Shown here one piece after another: positions 34,026 through 42,314 of a stretch of 64,000 bases of DNA (position 1 is the stretch's first letter; each line of letters begins with the position of its first letter). Source of the stretch: Rhabdothermincola salaria (GTDB taxonomy: Bacteria > Actinomycetota > Acidimicrobiia > Acidimicrobiales > Acidimicrobilacustridaceae). Location of the stretch: positions 186,001 through 250,000 of the forward strand of contig NZ_JAJQXW010000001.1 in assembly GCF_021246445.1 (NCBI RefSeq), written 5' to 3'. Under the pieces are notes generated by a model. The model did not search any database. It was not told the origin of the DNA and saw only the letters and a program-made list of their open reading frames with translations. A program made the position numbers and the translations under genes.

Positions 34026-34280
34026 GTGACGAGCTCGCGCTACCGCTGCACGGCCTGTGGCAACCTGACCCGCTTCGACGTCACCAGCACGCGGACGACC
34101 CGGGCCTACCACCACTACTCGGTCGGTGGAGAGCTGCGGGTCGAGCACGAGGACGTCCTGGCCGAGGCGGTCGAGGACGTGTCGTGCCGGTGGTGCGGCA
34201 CGGGGACGTCGGTGGTGGAGCTGAGCGCGGCGGAGGCCGCCGCCCGGGCCCACGACGACACCGAGGGGTCGGCCCGCTGA
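34026..34280 (+). CDS. Small zinc-ribbon protein
   Basis: 84 residues. CTAC near 8-11 and CRWC near 54-57 give a four-cysteine zinc ribbon around a beta-rich core (TRAYHHYSVGGELRVEHEDV). The acidic Ala-rich tail is probably flexible. Function unknown; a nucleic-acid-binding role is common for such ribbons. The stop codon overlaps the probable CTG start of the NYN nuclease gene, so the two may work together. Confidence 0.72.
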   Translation: MTSSRYRCTACGNLTRFDVTSTRTTRAYHHYSVGGELRVEHEDVLAEAVEDVSCRWCGTGTSVVELSAAEAAARAHDDTEGSAR

Positions 34281-35743
34281 CCCCTGCCGAGGCGGCCCTG
34301 CTGCGGCCGGTCCTCGAGACGGCGGTCGCCGTGGCCCGCGACGGCCGACGGGCCAGCCCGGCGGTGCCCCCACCGGTGAGCCTGCGGCCCTATCTCGGTT
34401 TCCGGCGCCTGACCGGCCCGGCCCTGGACGCGGCGCTGAAGGCGCTCGAGGTCGACGAGGCGTTCCGGGCCCGTGTGCGCGCCGCGTCCGACTGGTCGGC
34501 GGCGGGGGAGCGCGATGGAGGCGATGACGAGCCGGACCCGTCTGCGACGGCCGCGGTGCTCGTCCTCGAGCAGGGCGAGGGCTGGCGGGCCGAGGTACAG
34601 GCCATGGCCTCGGTGCTCGAGGCCGAGGCCGAGGAGGTCGATGCCGTGTCTCGGGCTCGGCGCCTCGACCGCGACCGGGAGCGGTTGCGCACCGAGCGCG
34701 ACGAGGCCCTCACCGCCGCCCGAGCGGCCCGAGCTCAGCTCTCCGCGGCAGGGCGCGAGCTCTCCGAGCTCCAGGACGTGGTGGCCCAGCTGCGCCGGCG
34801 CCTGGACGAGGCCTCGCGAGCGAAGGCCGAGCTGACCGACGAACGCCAACGGGCGGTGCGCGACCTCAAGGCCACCGAGACCCGGCTGACCGCTCGTCAC
34901 GAGGAGCTCCGTCTCGCCCAGGCCGACAACCGGCGCCAGGCTGCCGAGCTGGACGATGCTCGCCAGCGGCTCCGGGAGCTCGAGGAGGCCGCCGAGGCAT
35001 CCGGGGGTGACGACCCCGGTCCGTCGGGATCGTCACCCCCGGAGTCCGGACCCGACGAACGCCGAGGGGACGACCTGCACCGTGGGCGCGCCGATCGAGC
35101 GAGGGTCGTCGCCGCGCTGGCGCGGGTGACCGACGCCGCCGCCGCGCTCACCGCGGCTCTGGGCTCGGTGTCGGAGGCCGTGGCGGGGGACCCGGCCGAA
35201 CCCACCCCGGTTCCGTCTCTCCATCCGACCGGGGCTCCCATCGTCGAACCTTCCTCGTCGGCACCGGACCCCGAGCGCGGCGGCGGTGCCCGGCGAGCGC
35301 CTCGCCTCCCCGTCGGGATGTTCGACGACTCGGTCGACGCCGCCGACCACCTGGCGCGGCTGCCGGGCGCAGTGGTGCTGGTCGACGGCTACAACGTGAG
35401 CCTCGAGGGATGGCCGTCGCTGGCGTTGCACGCGCAGCGGGACCGTCTGGTCGACGCCCTCGCCGGTCTCGCCGCCCGGACGGGCTGTCAGCCGCTGGTC
35501 GTCTTCGACGGCGCCGAGGAGGGTCGTGGCCTTCCGGGCGAATCGCGGCCCCGTGGCGTGCAGGTGCGCTTCACCGTGCCCGGCGTCGAGGCCGACGACG
35601 CTCTGTTGTCCCTGGTCGGGGAGTTTCCACTCGACCGGCCCGTGACGGTGGTGTCGAGCGACCGGCGGGTCGTGGCCGGCAGCGCGCGCCGGGGCGCGGC
35701 CTCGCTCTCCGCGTCGCAGCTGCTCGACCTGCTGGCCGGCTGA
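34277..35743 (+). CDS. NYN-domain (YacP-like) putative RNase with long coiled coil
   Basis: 488 residues if read from CTG 34277. A helical N-terminus is followed by a coiled coil (about 95-245), a disordered Pro/Ser/Gly/Asp stretch, and a C-terminal NYN/PIN-like domain (about 350-485) with VVLVDGYNVSLEGW, VVFDGAEE, GVEADDALLSLV and VVSSDRRV, carrying the acidic residues of the metal site as in YacP/Rae1. It probably cuts RNA. No ATG or GTG lies near a suitable site: CTG 34277 overlaps the upstream TGA and has GAGGGG 8 bases before it. GTG 34184 and GTG 34331 are the alternatives. Confidence 0.75.
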   Translation: MTPAEAALLRPVLETAVAVARDGRRASPAVPPPVSLRPYLGFRRLTGPALDAALKALEVDEAFRARVRAASDWSAAGERDGGDDEPDPSATAAVLVLEQGEGWRAEVQAMASVLEAEAEEVDAVSRARRLDRDRERLRTERDEALTAARAARAQLSAAGRELSELQDVVAQLRRRLDEASRAKAELTDERQRAVRDLKATETRLTARHEELRLAQADNRRQAAELDDARQRLRELEEAAEASGGDDPGPSGSSPPESGPDERRGDDLHRGRADRARVVAALARVTDAAAALTAALGSVSEAVAGDPAEPTPVPSLHPTGAPIVEPSSSAPDPERGGGARRAPRLPVGMFDDSVDAADHLARLPGAVVLVDGYNVSLEGWPSLALHAQRDRLVDALAGLAARTGCQPLVVFDGAEEGRGLPGESRPRGVQVRFTVPGVEADDALLSLVGEFPLDRPVTVVSSDRRVVAGSARRGAASLSASQLLDLLAG

Positions 35744-35758
35744 TCAGCGGTCGGCGGC

Positions 35759-36376
35759 TCAGCTGGTCATGCCGCCGAGGCCGACGAGGCCCCGGGCCAG
35801 CTCGATCTCGCCCATGTGGCGCAGGCCGTGCTGGTAGAGCCAGCACTCGAGGCCGTCGAGCACGGTGATGCCCTCGGGCCCGGCCACCCGGGCGCTGTAG
35901 GTGCTGGCCACCTGCTCGGGGAAGGGTCGGGTGATCACGACCCGGCCGAACTCGGACGGATCCAGCCCGTCGAGGTAGGCCTCGGTGCGGTCGAAGACCG
36001 CCCGTTGGTAGGCCTTGAAGGCCTCGTAGTCGCCGATGCGCTGGTGCACCATCTCGTCGACGGTGCGGTGCTTGCCGTGGTCGTCGATCGCCATCTGCAC
36101 CCGGTCCTGCCATTCGGGGCCCCACAGCGGCTCGCTCCCGGTGATCAGGAAGAACCCCACCTCTTCCATGTTCGTGTAGTGGAACAGGGAGAAGGCGATG
36201 GGGAGGACCCCGGCGCGTTCGAAGTGGTTCACGTGGTCGATGTCCATGGTGGACACGGCCTGGTAGTAGAGCCCGTGCATCGCCGCCATCCGCCGCTGCA
36301 GCGAATCGAGGGTGAGGTCGGTGGTCACGGAGGCCTCCCGGTCGGCCCACCCGGCCTCGTGCATGGCGGGCGTCAC
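35759..36376 (-). CDS. DinB-superfamily-like protein
   Basis: 205 residues. Helical-bundle protein with DHVNHF near 38, FHYTNMEEVGFFL near 54 and a late HGLRHMGEIELARG near 183; the spaced His residues suggest the metal triad of the DinB/YfiT (DUF664) fold, members of which use metal for thiol-dependent transferase reactions. The assignment is tentative. The start GTG 36376 (MTPAMHEAGW) is fixed by a consensus promoter whose TACGGT ends 6 bases upstream. It is divergent from the sulfatase gene and convergent with the NYN gene. Confidence 0.7.
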   Translation of the reverse strand: MTPAMHEAGWADREASVTTDLTLDSLQRRMAAMHGLYYQAVSTMDIDHVNHFERAGVLPIAFSLFHYTNMEEVGFFLITGSEPLWGPEWQDRVQMAIDDHGKHRTVDEMVHQRIGDYEAFKAYQRAVFDRTEAYLDGLDPSEFGRVVITRPFPEQVASTYSARVAGPEGITVLDGLECWLYQHGLRHMGEIELARGLVGLGGMTS

Positions 36377-36382
36377 TCGGCT

Positions 36383-36411
36383 ACCGTAGATATTTGCACT
36401 TGTACTGTCAA
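36383..36411 (-). promoter_or_regulatory. Consensus promoter TTGACA-N17-TACGGT, leaderless
   Basis: On the minus strand TTGACA (36411-36406), 17 bases, TACGGT (36388-36383), 6 bases, GTG 36376. It is the only promoter in the window with a perfect -35 box, and the spacer is unusually AT-rich for this genome. Confidence 0.75.
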
Positions 36412-36497
36412 TACTTCCGGGCCGCCGCCACCGGCGAAGGCGCTTGCCGCCGGCAGGCCATCGGCGAGGGCGATCGGCCCGACGAGGGGAGCCGGTG

Positions 36498-38783
36498 ATG
36501 GTCCGACCACGGACGGGACCGCGTCCCGATGAGGGCTTCGACGGCGTGATCGGGAGGACGGTCGCCGACTCGACTCCCTCGTGGCCCGTGCCGGCCCACC
36601 CCGGTGCGGACGCCCCGGATGTCGTCGTGGTGCTCCTCGACGATCTCGGCTTCGCCCACCTCGGTTGCTTCGGCTCCGACCTCGAGACCCCCCGCATCGA
36701 CGCCTTGGCCGCGGGCGGCCTGCGCTTCACCGACTTCCACGTCACCCCGGTGTGCTCGCCCACCCGGGCGTCGCTGCTCACCGGACGGAACCACCACACC
36801 GTCGGCATGCGCGCCGTGTCCAACTTCAACACCGGCTTCCCCAACATGCGGGGCAAGGTCACCGACCGGGCCACGACCATGGCCGAGGTGCTCCGCGACG
36901 CCGGCTACGCCACCTTCGCGGTGGGCAAGTGGCACCTCACGCCCATGCACGAGGCGTCGGCCGCCGGGCCCTTCGACAGCTGGCCGCTGCAGCGGGGATT
37001 CGACCGCTTCTACGGCTTCCTCGACGGCGAGACCGACCAGTTCAGCCCCGATCTCGTCTGCGACAACCATCGCATCGACCCGCCCTCGACGCCGGAGGAC
37101 GGCTACCACCTGTCCGAGGACCTGGTCGACCAGGCCATCGCCATGATCCACGACACCGTGTCGATCCGCCCCGACCGGCCGTTCTTCACCTACCTGTCCT
37201 TCGGTGCCACCCACGCCCCCCACCAGGCCCCCGAGGAGTACCTCGCCCGCCAGCGCGGCCGGCACGACCACGGCTGGGACGTGGCCCGCGACCGCTGGTT
37301 CGCCCGCCAGAAGGATCTCGGCGTGATCGGTGCCGACACGCAGCTGGCGCCCCGGAACCCGGGGGTGGAGCCATGGGACTCCCTGCCCGACGACGACCGA
37401 CGGCTGGCCATCCGTCTCCAGGAGGCCTTCGCCGCCTTCCTCGAGCACACCGACACCCAGATCGGGCGACTGGTCGATGCCCTGCACCGTCTCGGTCGCC
37501 TCGACAACACCCTGCTCGTGGTCCTCTCCGACAACGGCGCCAGCCAGGAAGGGGGGCCCTTCGGCGTGCTGCACGAGATGAAGTTCTTCAACGGCGTGCT
37601 CGAGACCCCGGACCGGGCGGTACGCCACCTCGACGAGATCGGTGGTCCCCGCAGCCACGCCAACTACCCGTGGGGTTGGGCCCAGGCCGGCAACACCCCC
37701 TTCAAGTGGTACAAGCAGAACACCCACGAAGGTGGGGTCCACGTCCCGCTCGTGGTGCACTGGCCGAAGGGCGTGGCCGACCCCGGCGGTCTCCGCGACG
37801 GCTTCACCTATGTCACCGACCTGGCCCCCACCGTCTTCGACGCCGCCGGGGTGACCGCCCCCGACACCTACCGGGGCGTTCCCCAGCTGCCCATCACCGG
37901 GCGGTCGCTGGCCCCGTCGTTGTCGGGCCGGGCCACGGGCGACACCGGTCGGGTGCAGTACTTCGAGATGATGGGCCACAGGGGCCTCTACCTCGACGGG
38001 TGGAAGGCCGTCACCCGCCACCAGCCCGGCGTGCCCTTCGACGACGACGTGTGGGAGCTCTACCACCTCGACGTCGACCGCTCCGAGTGCGACGACCGCG
38101 CCGCCTCGGAGCCCCAGCGGTTGGCCGCCATGGTGGACCGGTGGTGGATCGAGGCGGCCGAGCACGGCGTCCTGCCCCTCGACGACCGCACCGTGGAGCT
38201 GTTCGGCATCACGTTCGCCGAGCACACCCCGCACCCACCCAGCCGGCGCTACACCTACCGCCCGCCCATGACCACGCTGCCGGCGCAGGTGGCCGCCGCC
38301 ATCGCCGGCCGGAGCTGGGACCTCGCGGCCACCGTCGAGCGGTCGTCACGCCAGGACGGCGTCCTGTACGCCCTCGGCAACGGCAACGCCGGGCTGTCGC
38401 TGTTCGTCGAGGGGGACCAGCTCGTCTTCGACTACAACGCCTTCGGCGAGCACACCGTGGTGGAGTCGACCGACCGCGTCCCGGTCGGCCGATCCGTCCT
38501 GGGGGTGCGGTTCCGGCGTACCGGGAGTGAGGGCGAGGTCACCCTCGTCGTCGACGGGCACGACTGCGGGACGGGCCGGGTCCCCTTCGTGATGCGCATC
38601 GTGTCGAGCGTCGGGGCCTCGGTGGGCCACGACCAGCGCCTCGCGGTGAGCGATCGCCACGACGGGCCCTTCCCCTTCGCCGGGACCCTCCACCGCGTCG
38701 ACATCGCCCTCGTCGACGTTCGCACCCCACCCGACCCGGCACAGGCCGAGGCCGAGGCCCGCACCGCCATGGGGCGCCAGTGA
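36498..38783 (+). CDS. Arylsulfatase-type sulfatase (Cys-type)
   Basis: 761 residues. VVVLLDDLGFAHLGCFG near 44 gives the metal-binding Asp pair. CSPTRASLLTGR near 84-95 is the sulfatase signature, whose Cys is converted to formylglycine by a formylglycine-generating enzyme (not in the window). GKWHL near 141, SFGATHAPH near 233 and LSDNGAS near 341 complete the alkaline-phosphatase-fold active site. It resembles large actinobacterial and Pseudomonas AtsA enzymes. No signal peptide is seen, so it is cytoplasmic. ATG 36498 has GAGGGGAG. The next gene starts in its stop codon. Confidence 0.92.
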   Translation: MVRPRTGPRPDEGFDGVIGRTVADSTPSWPVPAHPGADAPDVVVVLLDDLGFAHLGCFGSDLETPRIDALAAGGLRFTDFHVTPVCSPTRASLLTGRNHHTVGMRAVSNFNTGFPNMRGKVTDRATTMAEVLRDAGYATFAVGKWHLTPMHEASAAGPFDSWPLQRGFDRFYGFLDGETDQFSPDLVCDNHRIDPPSTPEDGYHLSEDLVDQAIAMIHDTVSIRPDRPFFTYLSFGATHAPHQAPEEYLARQRGRHDHGWDVARDRWFARQKDLGVIGADTQLAPRNPGVEPWDSLPDDDRRLAIRLQEAFAAFLEHTDTQIGRLVDALHRLGRLDNTLLVVLSDNGASQEGGPFGVLHEMKFFNGVLETPDRAVRHLDEIGGPRSHANYPWGWAQAGNTPFKWYKQNTHEGGVHVPLVVHWPKGVADPGGLRDGFTYVTDLAPTVFDAAGVTAPDTYRGVPQLPITGRSLAPSLSGRATGDTGRVQYFEMMGHRGLYLDGWKAVTRHQPGVPFDDDVWELYHLDVDRSECDDRAASEPQRLAAMVDRWWIEAAEHGVLPLDDRTVELFGITFAEHTPHPPSRRYTYRPPMTTLPAQVAAAIAGRSWDLAATVERSSRQDGVLYALGNGNAGLSLFVEGDQLVFDYNAFGEHTVVESTDRVPVGRSVLGVRFRRTGSEGEVTLVVDGHDCGTGRVPFVMRIVSSVGASVGHDQRLAVSDRHDGPFPFAGTLHRVDIALVDVRTPPDPAQAEAEARTAMGRQ

Positions 38784-40027
38784 GCGCCGGCTACCACGCC
38801 GGTCGGTGGCCGGCCGAGGACGGTGGGCCCACGCGGCCCCAGGCCTGCGCCGGCGCCTTCGCCGGCTGGTCGCCGAGCACGGCATCGGTGAGCTCACGGG
38901 AGGTGGCCGGCGCCACGATGGTCGTGTGGCGTGACCCCGACGAGCTCTACCTGCTCGGTCACACGGCAGGCGACGACGCCGTGGCCTGGGTCGAACGCCT
39001 CGACCCGTTGACCCTCGCGCCTCGCGCTCGTTCCGTCGAGCTGCTCGGGGGGCCCGCCTGGCCGGGGGGCATCGCCGCCCACGCCGACGGAGGCCTCCAC
39101 GTCGTGTTCGGTCGCCACGCGCACCGGCTGCGTCCCGACCTCTCCGTCGCGGCCTCCGCCGAGCTGCCGCGGGAGCGCGCCTACAACAGCTTCGTGGTCC
39201 TGCCGGACGGCCACCTCGTCACCAAGGACTTCGGTGGGCTGCGGCCGGGCGAGTCCGCGATCGAGCCGGCACCCCCGGCTCAGCTCTGCGTGCTCGACCC
39301 GGTCTCGCTCGAGATCGTGGCCCGGGCCGAGGTGCCCGAGCCGTCCATCGCCCGCCTCTCGGCCGACGGCGCGCTCGTCTACGTGGTGGGGGACACCTCG
39401 CTGTTCCGCCTGGCGTGGGACGGAATCGACCTGGCCCTCGACGAGGGCTTCGCCCCCCGCTACCGCACCCTTGCCGGACAGACGCACGGCTGGGACGCCG
39501 TGCTGTCGATGGGAGCGGCGTGGTTCCTCGACGACGGTGCCGGCAGCGAGCGCTACGCAGGCACCTTCCGCGGGCAGGGGGTGTCGACCTCCCCGCTGCA
39601 CCTGGTCCGCGTCGGCCTCGTGGACGGTTCGGTGTCGCTCACCGAGGTCTCCGGGCTGAGCGGCGGCCTGGTGGCCAACCCGCCTCTGATCGACCCGGTC
39701 CGTCGCCTCGCGGTGGCCTACGACAGCGGCAACGGGGTGATGGCGGCGTTCGACATCGGTGCCGACGGCGAGACCACGCCGAGGTGGCGCGTCGATCAGG
39801 ACCACGGCTCGCACCTGCTCCTCGACCCCGACCGCGGCCTGGTCCTCACCGCCGACCACGACGGGGAGCGGTGGATGGAGCAGCTCGTCGTCCGAGAGAT
39901 CGAGACCGGGGTCGAGCAGGCCCGCCTCGACTCGGGCAGCGCACTGCAATCGGTGCTGTTCCCCGCCCCGGGTGACCGGTGCGTCTACCTCTGCTCGTTC
40001 AGCACGGTGAGCCGCCTGGCGTGGTGA
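38780..40027 (+). CDS. Beta-propeller-like hypothetical protein coupled to the sulfatase
   Basis: 415 residues. Repeated beta-strand blades of about 50-60 residues, often with an Asp-Gly or Asp-Pro turn (LDPLTLAPRA, VLPDGHLVTKDFGG, LDPVSLEIV, LDPDRGLVLTADHDGE), suggest a six- or seven-bladed propeller. No enzymatic motif or signal peptide was recognised. GTG 38780 overlaps the sulfatase stop (GTGA), so the two are made together. Role unknown; a lactonase-like or substrate-binding partner of the sulfatase is possible. Confidence 0.7.
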   Translation: MSAGYHAGRWPAEDGGPTRPQACAGAFAGWSPSTASVSSREVAGATMVVWRDPDELYLLGHTAGDDAVAWVERLDPLTLAPRARSVELLGGPAWPGGIAAHADGGLHVVFGRHAHRLRPDLSVAASAELPRERAYNSFVVLPDGHLVTKDFGGLRPGESAIEPAPPAQLCVLDPVSLEIVARAEVPEPSIARLSADGALVYVVGDTSLFRLAWDGIDLALDEGFAPRYRTLAGQTHGWDAVLSMGAAWFLDDGAGSERYAGTFRGQGVSTSPLHLVRVGLVDGSVSLTEVSGLSGGLVANPPLIDPVRRLAVAYDSGNGVMAAFDIGADGETTPRWRVDQDHGSHLLLDPDRGLVLTADHDGERWMEQLVVREIETGVEQARLDSGSALQSVLFPAPGDRCVYLCSFSTVSRLAW

Positions 40028-40040
40028 GCGGCCTCGGCGG

Positions 40041-42314
40041 TCAGGCCGGCGCCAGCTCCACCGGGATGCCGTTCACCGCCGCGTTGCCGGACAGCTCGTC
40101 GACGAACGTTCCCGGCGCCAGCAGGTTGTTGTTGACGCCCGCGTGCTCGCGGGCCACCGAGAGTCGGGTGCCGGGCCGGTCGTGTCCCCATCCGTGGGGG
40201 AGGCACACCACGCCGGGCATCATCTCGTCGGAGACCTCCACCGGCACCTCGAGCTGGCCGGCCTCGCTGCTCACGAGCGCCCGGCCGCCATCGGCCAGCC
40301 CGTGGCGCGCCGCGTCGTCGGGATGCACCAGAAGGGTGCAGCGGTCCTTGCCCTTCACCAGGACGTCGACGTTGTGCATCCACGAGTTCTTCGAGCGCAG
40401 GTGGCGCCGACTGACCAACACCATCCCGTCGGGCTCGTCGGCCATGGCCCGGCGAAGCCGGGGCAGGTCACCGACGACGTACTCCGGGGCCAGTTGGATC
40501 CGCCCGGAGGGCGTGCCCACCAACTCATGGGCCTGGGGGACCATCGGCCCCAGGTCGATGCCGTCGACCTGGTCGCGGATGCGGGCGAGGGTCAAGCCGT
40601 CGGGCACCTCTCCGTAGCGGTCACCGAAGGGGCCCATGCGCACCATGAGGTCGATCATGCGCTCGGGCCCGCCCTCGCCGTAGAGGGCCAGGGTCGCCTC
40701 GGGATCGCGGCCCGTCATCTGGCACAGGACCGAGAACCAGCCGTCGTCGATGGCGGCGAGATCGAAGGTCTCCTCGGTGCCTCCGGCGCAGTACCAGCCC
40801 AACCGGCACAGGGTCTCCCACTCGGGCACCGCGCCTTCGGGCGGGGCGTAGAGGGCGTCGCTCCACTTGACGGCGGAGCCCACCGCCCAGGCCGGAATGA
40901 GCTCGTCGAAATGCGGTGTCTCGAGAGGAGACGGACCGGGGAGGATGACGTGGGCGAAGCGGGTGGTCTCGTTGAGGTAGCTGTCGACCGAGATCATGCA
41001 GTCGAGGAGGGGGAGGGCCTCCTCCAACCGGTCGGACTCGGGCACGCTGATCACCGGGTTCCCGGCGATGGTGATGAGGCCCTTGATCTGCCCCTCGCCC
41101 GGCGTGGCGATCTCCTCGGCCAGGCACGAGCAGGGGACCTGCCCCAGGACCTCGGGCGCGCCCCGCACCCTGCTCGTCCATCGACCGAACGTGGGCTCAC
41201 CGGTCGCCGCGGTGTCGGCGAACCAGGCGATCGGGGCGTTGACCGGTCGGCCCCACATCAGACCGCCCTCGGTGTCGAAGTGCCCGGTGACGATGTTGAC
41301 CACATCGACCAGCCACGACGCCAGCGTGCCGAACTCCTGGTTGCACAGGCCGATGCGTCCGTACACGGCGCCCCGCTCGGCCGCTGCGAAGCGCCGGGCC
41401 AGGTCACGGATGGTCTCTGCCGGCACCGCGCACCAGTCGGCCACCGCGTCGGGGGTGAACCCCTCGACGGCGGCCACCAGGTCGTCGACACCGTCGACCA
41501 TGTCGGCCACCGAGCCCAGGTCCAGCAGACCTTCCTCGACGATCACCTGCACCATGGCCAGCAGCAGGGCGGCATCGGTACCGGGTCGGATCGGCACCCA
41601 CTGGTCGGCTCGATCGGCGGTGCCCGTGCGGCGGGGGTCGACGACGACGACCGTGCCGCCCCGCTCCCGGATGGCGTCGAGCTCGCCGAGCACGTCGGGG
41701 CAGGCCATGAGCGAGCCGCCCGAGGCCTGGGGGTTGCCGCCCATGACGACGAGGAAGTCGGTGCGGCGGATGTCGACCGTCGGGATCTTCCACTGGTTGC
41801 CGTACATGAGGGCACAGGTGACGTTCTTGGGCCACTGGTCGATGGTGCCGGCCGAGTAGATCATCTCGAAGCCGGCCTGCCCGATGAGCATGGCCATGTA
41901 GCGGCCGAGGGTGAAGGAGTGGCCGACCGGGTTGCCCACGAAGGCGGTCATCGCAGTGGGGCCGTACGTCTGGCGGACGCCGTCGATCAGCTCGTGGCAG
42001 CGTGCGAAGGCCTCGTCCCACGTGGCTTCGCGCCAGGTCTCACCGTCTCGGATCATGGGGTGACGGAGGCGGTCGGGGTCGTCGTGGAGCCGTCCCAGCA
42101 CGGTGCCCTTGGGGCAGAGGTAGCCCTTGGACCAGACGTCGTCGGCGTTGGCCCGGATCACCTTCACGCCGTCGTCGTCGTCGAGGTGGACCTCGAGCCC
42201 GCACATGCACTCGCACAGCGGACAGGTGCGCTTGTGCACCCGGGTGCCGTCCTCGCGCAACTCGTGAATCGGTCCGATCAGCCGTCGCGTGCTGGGCGCA
42301 TCCGTGGTCGTCAT
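40041..42314 (-). CDS. Molybdopterin-dependent oxidoreductase with N-terminal [4Fe-4S] domain
   Basis: 757 residues. CPLCECMCGLEV near 31 and YLCPKG near 64 bind a [4Fe-4S] cluster. The central domains bind bis-MGD (VMGGNPQASGGS near 195, VDPRRTGTADRADQWVPIRP near 230, LPGPSPLETP near 466). The C-terminal cap contains LPHGWGHDRPG near 715. It belongs to the DMSO-reductase superfamily, but the substrate is unknown. No Fe-S or membrane subunit and no Tat signal is present, so it is a lone cytoplasmic enzyme. ATG 42314 is preceded by nine consecutive G plus GA as ribosome site. Confidence 0.9.
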   Translation of the reverse strand: MTTTDAPSTRRLIGPIHELREDGTRVHKRTCPLCECMCGLEVHLDDDDGVKVIRANADDVWSKGYLCPKGTVLGRLHDDPDRLRHPMIRDGETWREATWDEAFARCHELIDGVRQTYGPTAMTAFVGNPVGHSFTLGRYMAMLIGQAGFEMIYSAGTIDQWPKNVTCALMYGNQWKIPTVDIRRTDFLVVMGGNPQASGGSLMACPDVLGELDAIRERGGTVVVVDPRRTGTADRADQWVPIRPGTDAALLLAMVQVIVEEGLLDLGSVADMVDGVDDLVAAVEGFTPDAVADWCAVPAETIRDLARRFAAAERGAVYGRIGLCNQEFGTLASWLVDVVNIVTGHFDTEGGLMWGRPVNAPIAWFADTAATGEPTFGRWTSRVRGAPEVLGQVPCSCLAEEIATPGEGQIKGLITIAGNPVISVPESDRLEEALPLLDCMISVDSYLNETTRFAHVILPGPSPLETPHFDELIPAWAVGSAVKWSDALYAPPEGAVPEWETLCRLGWYCAGGTEETFDLAAIDDGWFSVLCQMTGRDPEATLALYGEGGPERMIDLMVRMGPFGDRYGEVPDGLTLARIRDQVDGIDLGPMVPQAHELVGTPSGRIQLAPEYVVGDLPRLRRAMADEPDGMVLVSRRHLRSKNSWMHNVDVLVKGKDRCTLLVHPDDAARHGLADGGRALVSSEAGQLEVPVEVSDEMMPGVVCLPHGWGHDRPGTRLSVAREHAGVNNNLLAPGTFVDELSGNAAVNGIPVELAPA

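Noticed and set aside
35759-36376. DNA polymerase IV
   Set aside because: Here DinB means the metal-binding helical-bundle superfamily, not the polymerase; the polymerase gene is at 63302.
36408-38234. 608-codon minus-strand frame
   Set aside because: Antisense to the sulfatase gene; only the end near 36408 overlaps true control sequence.
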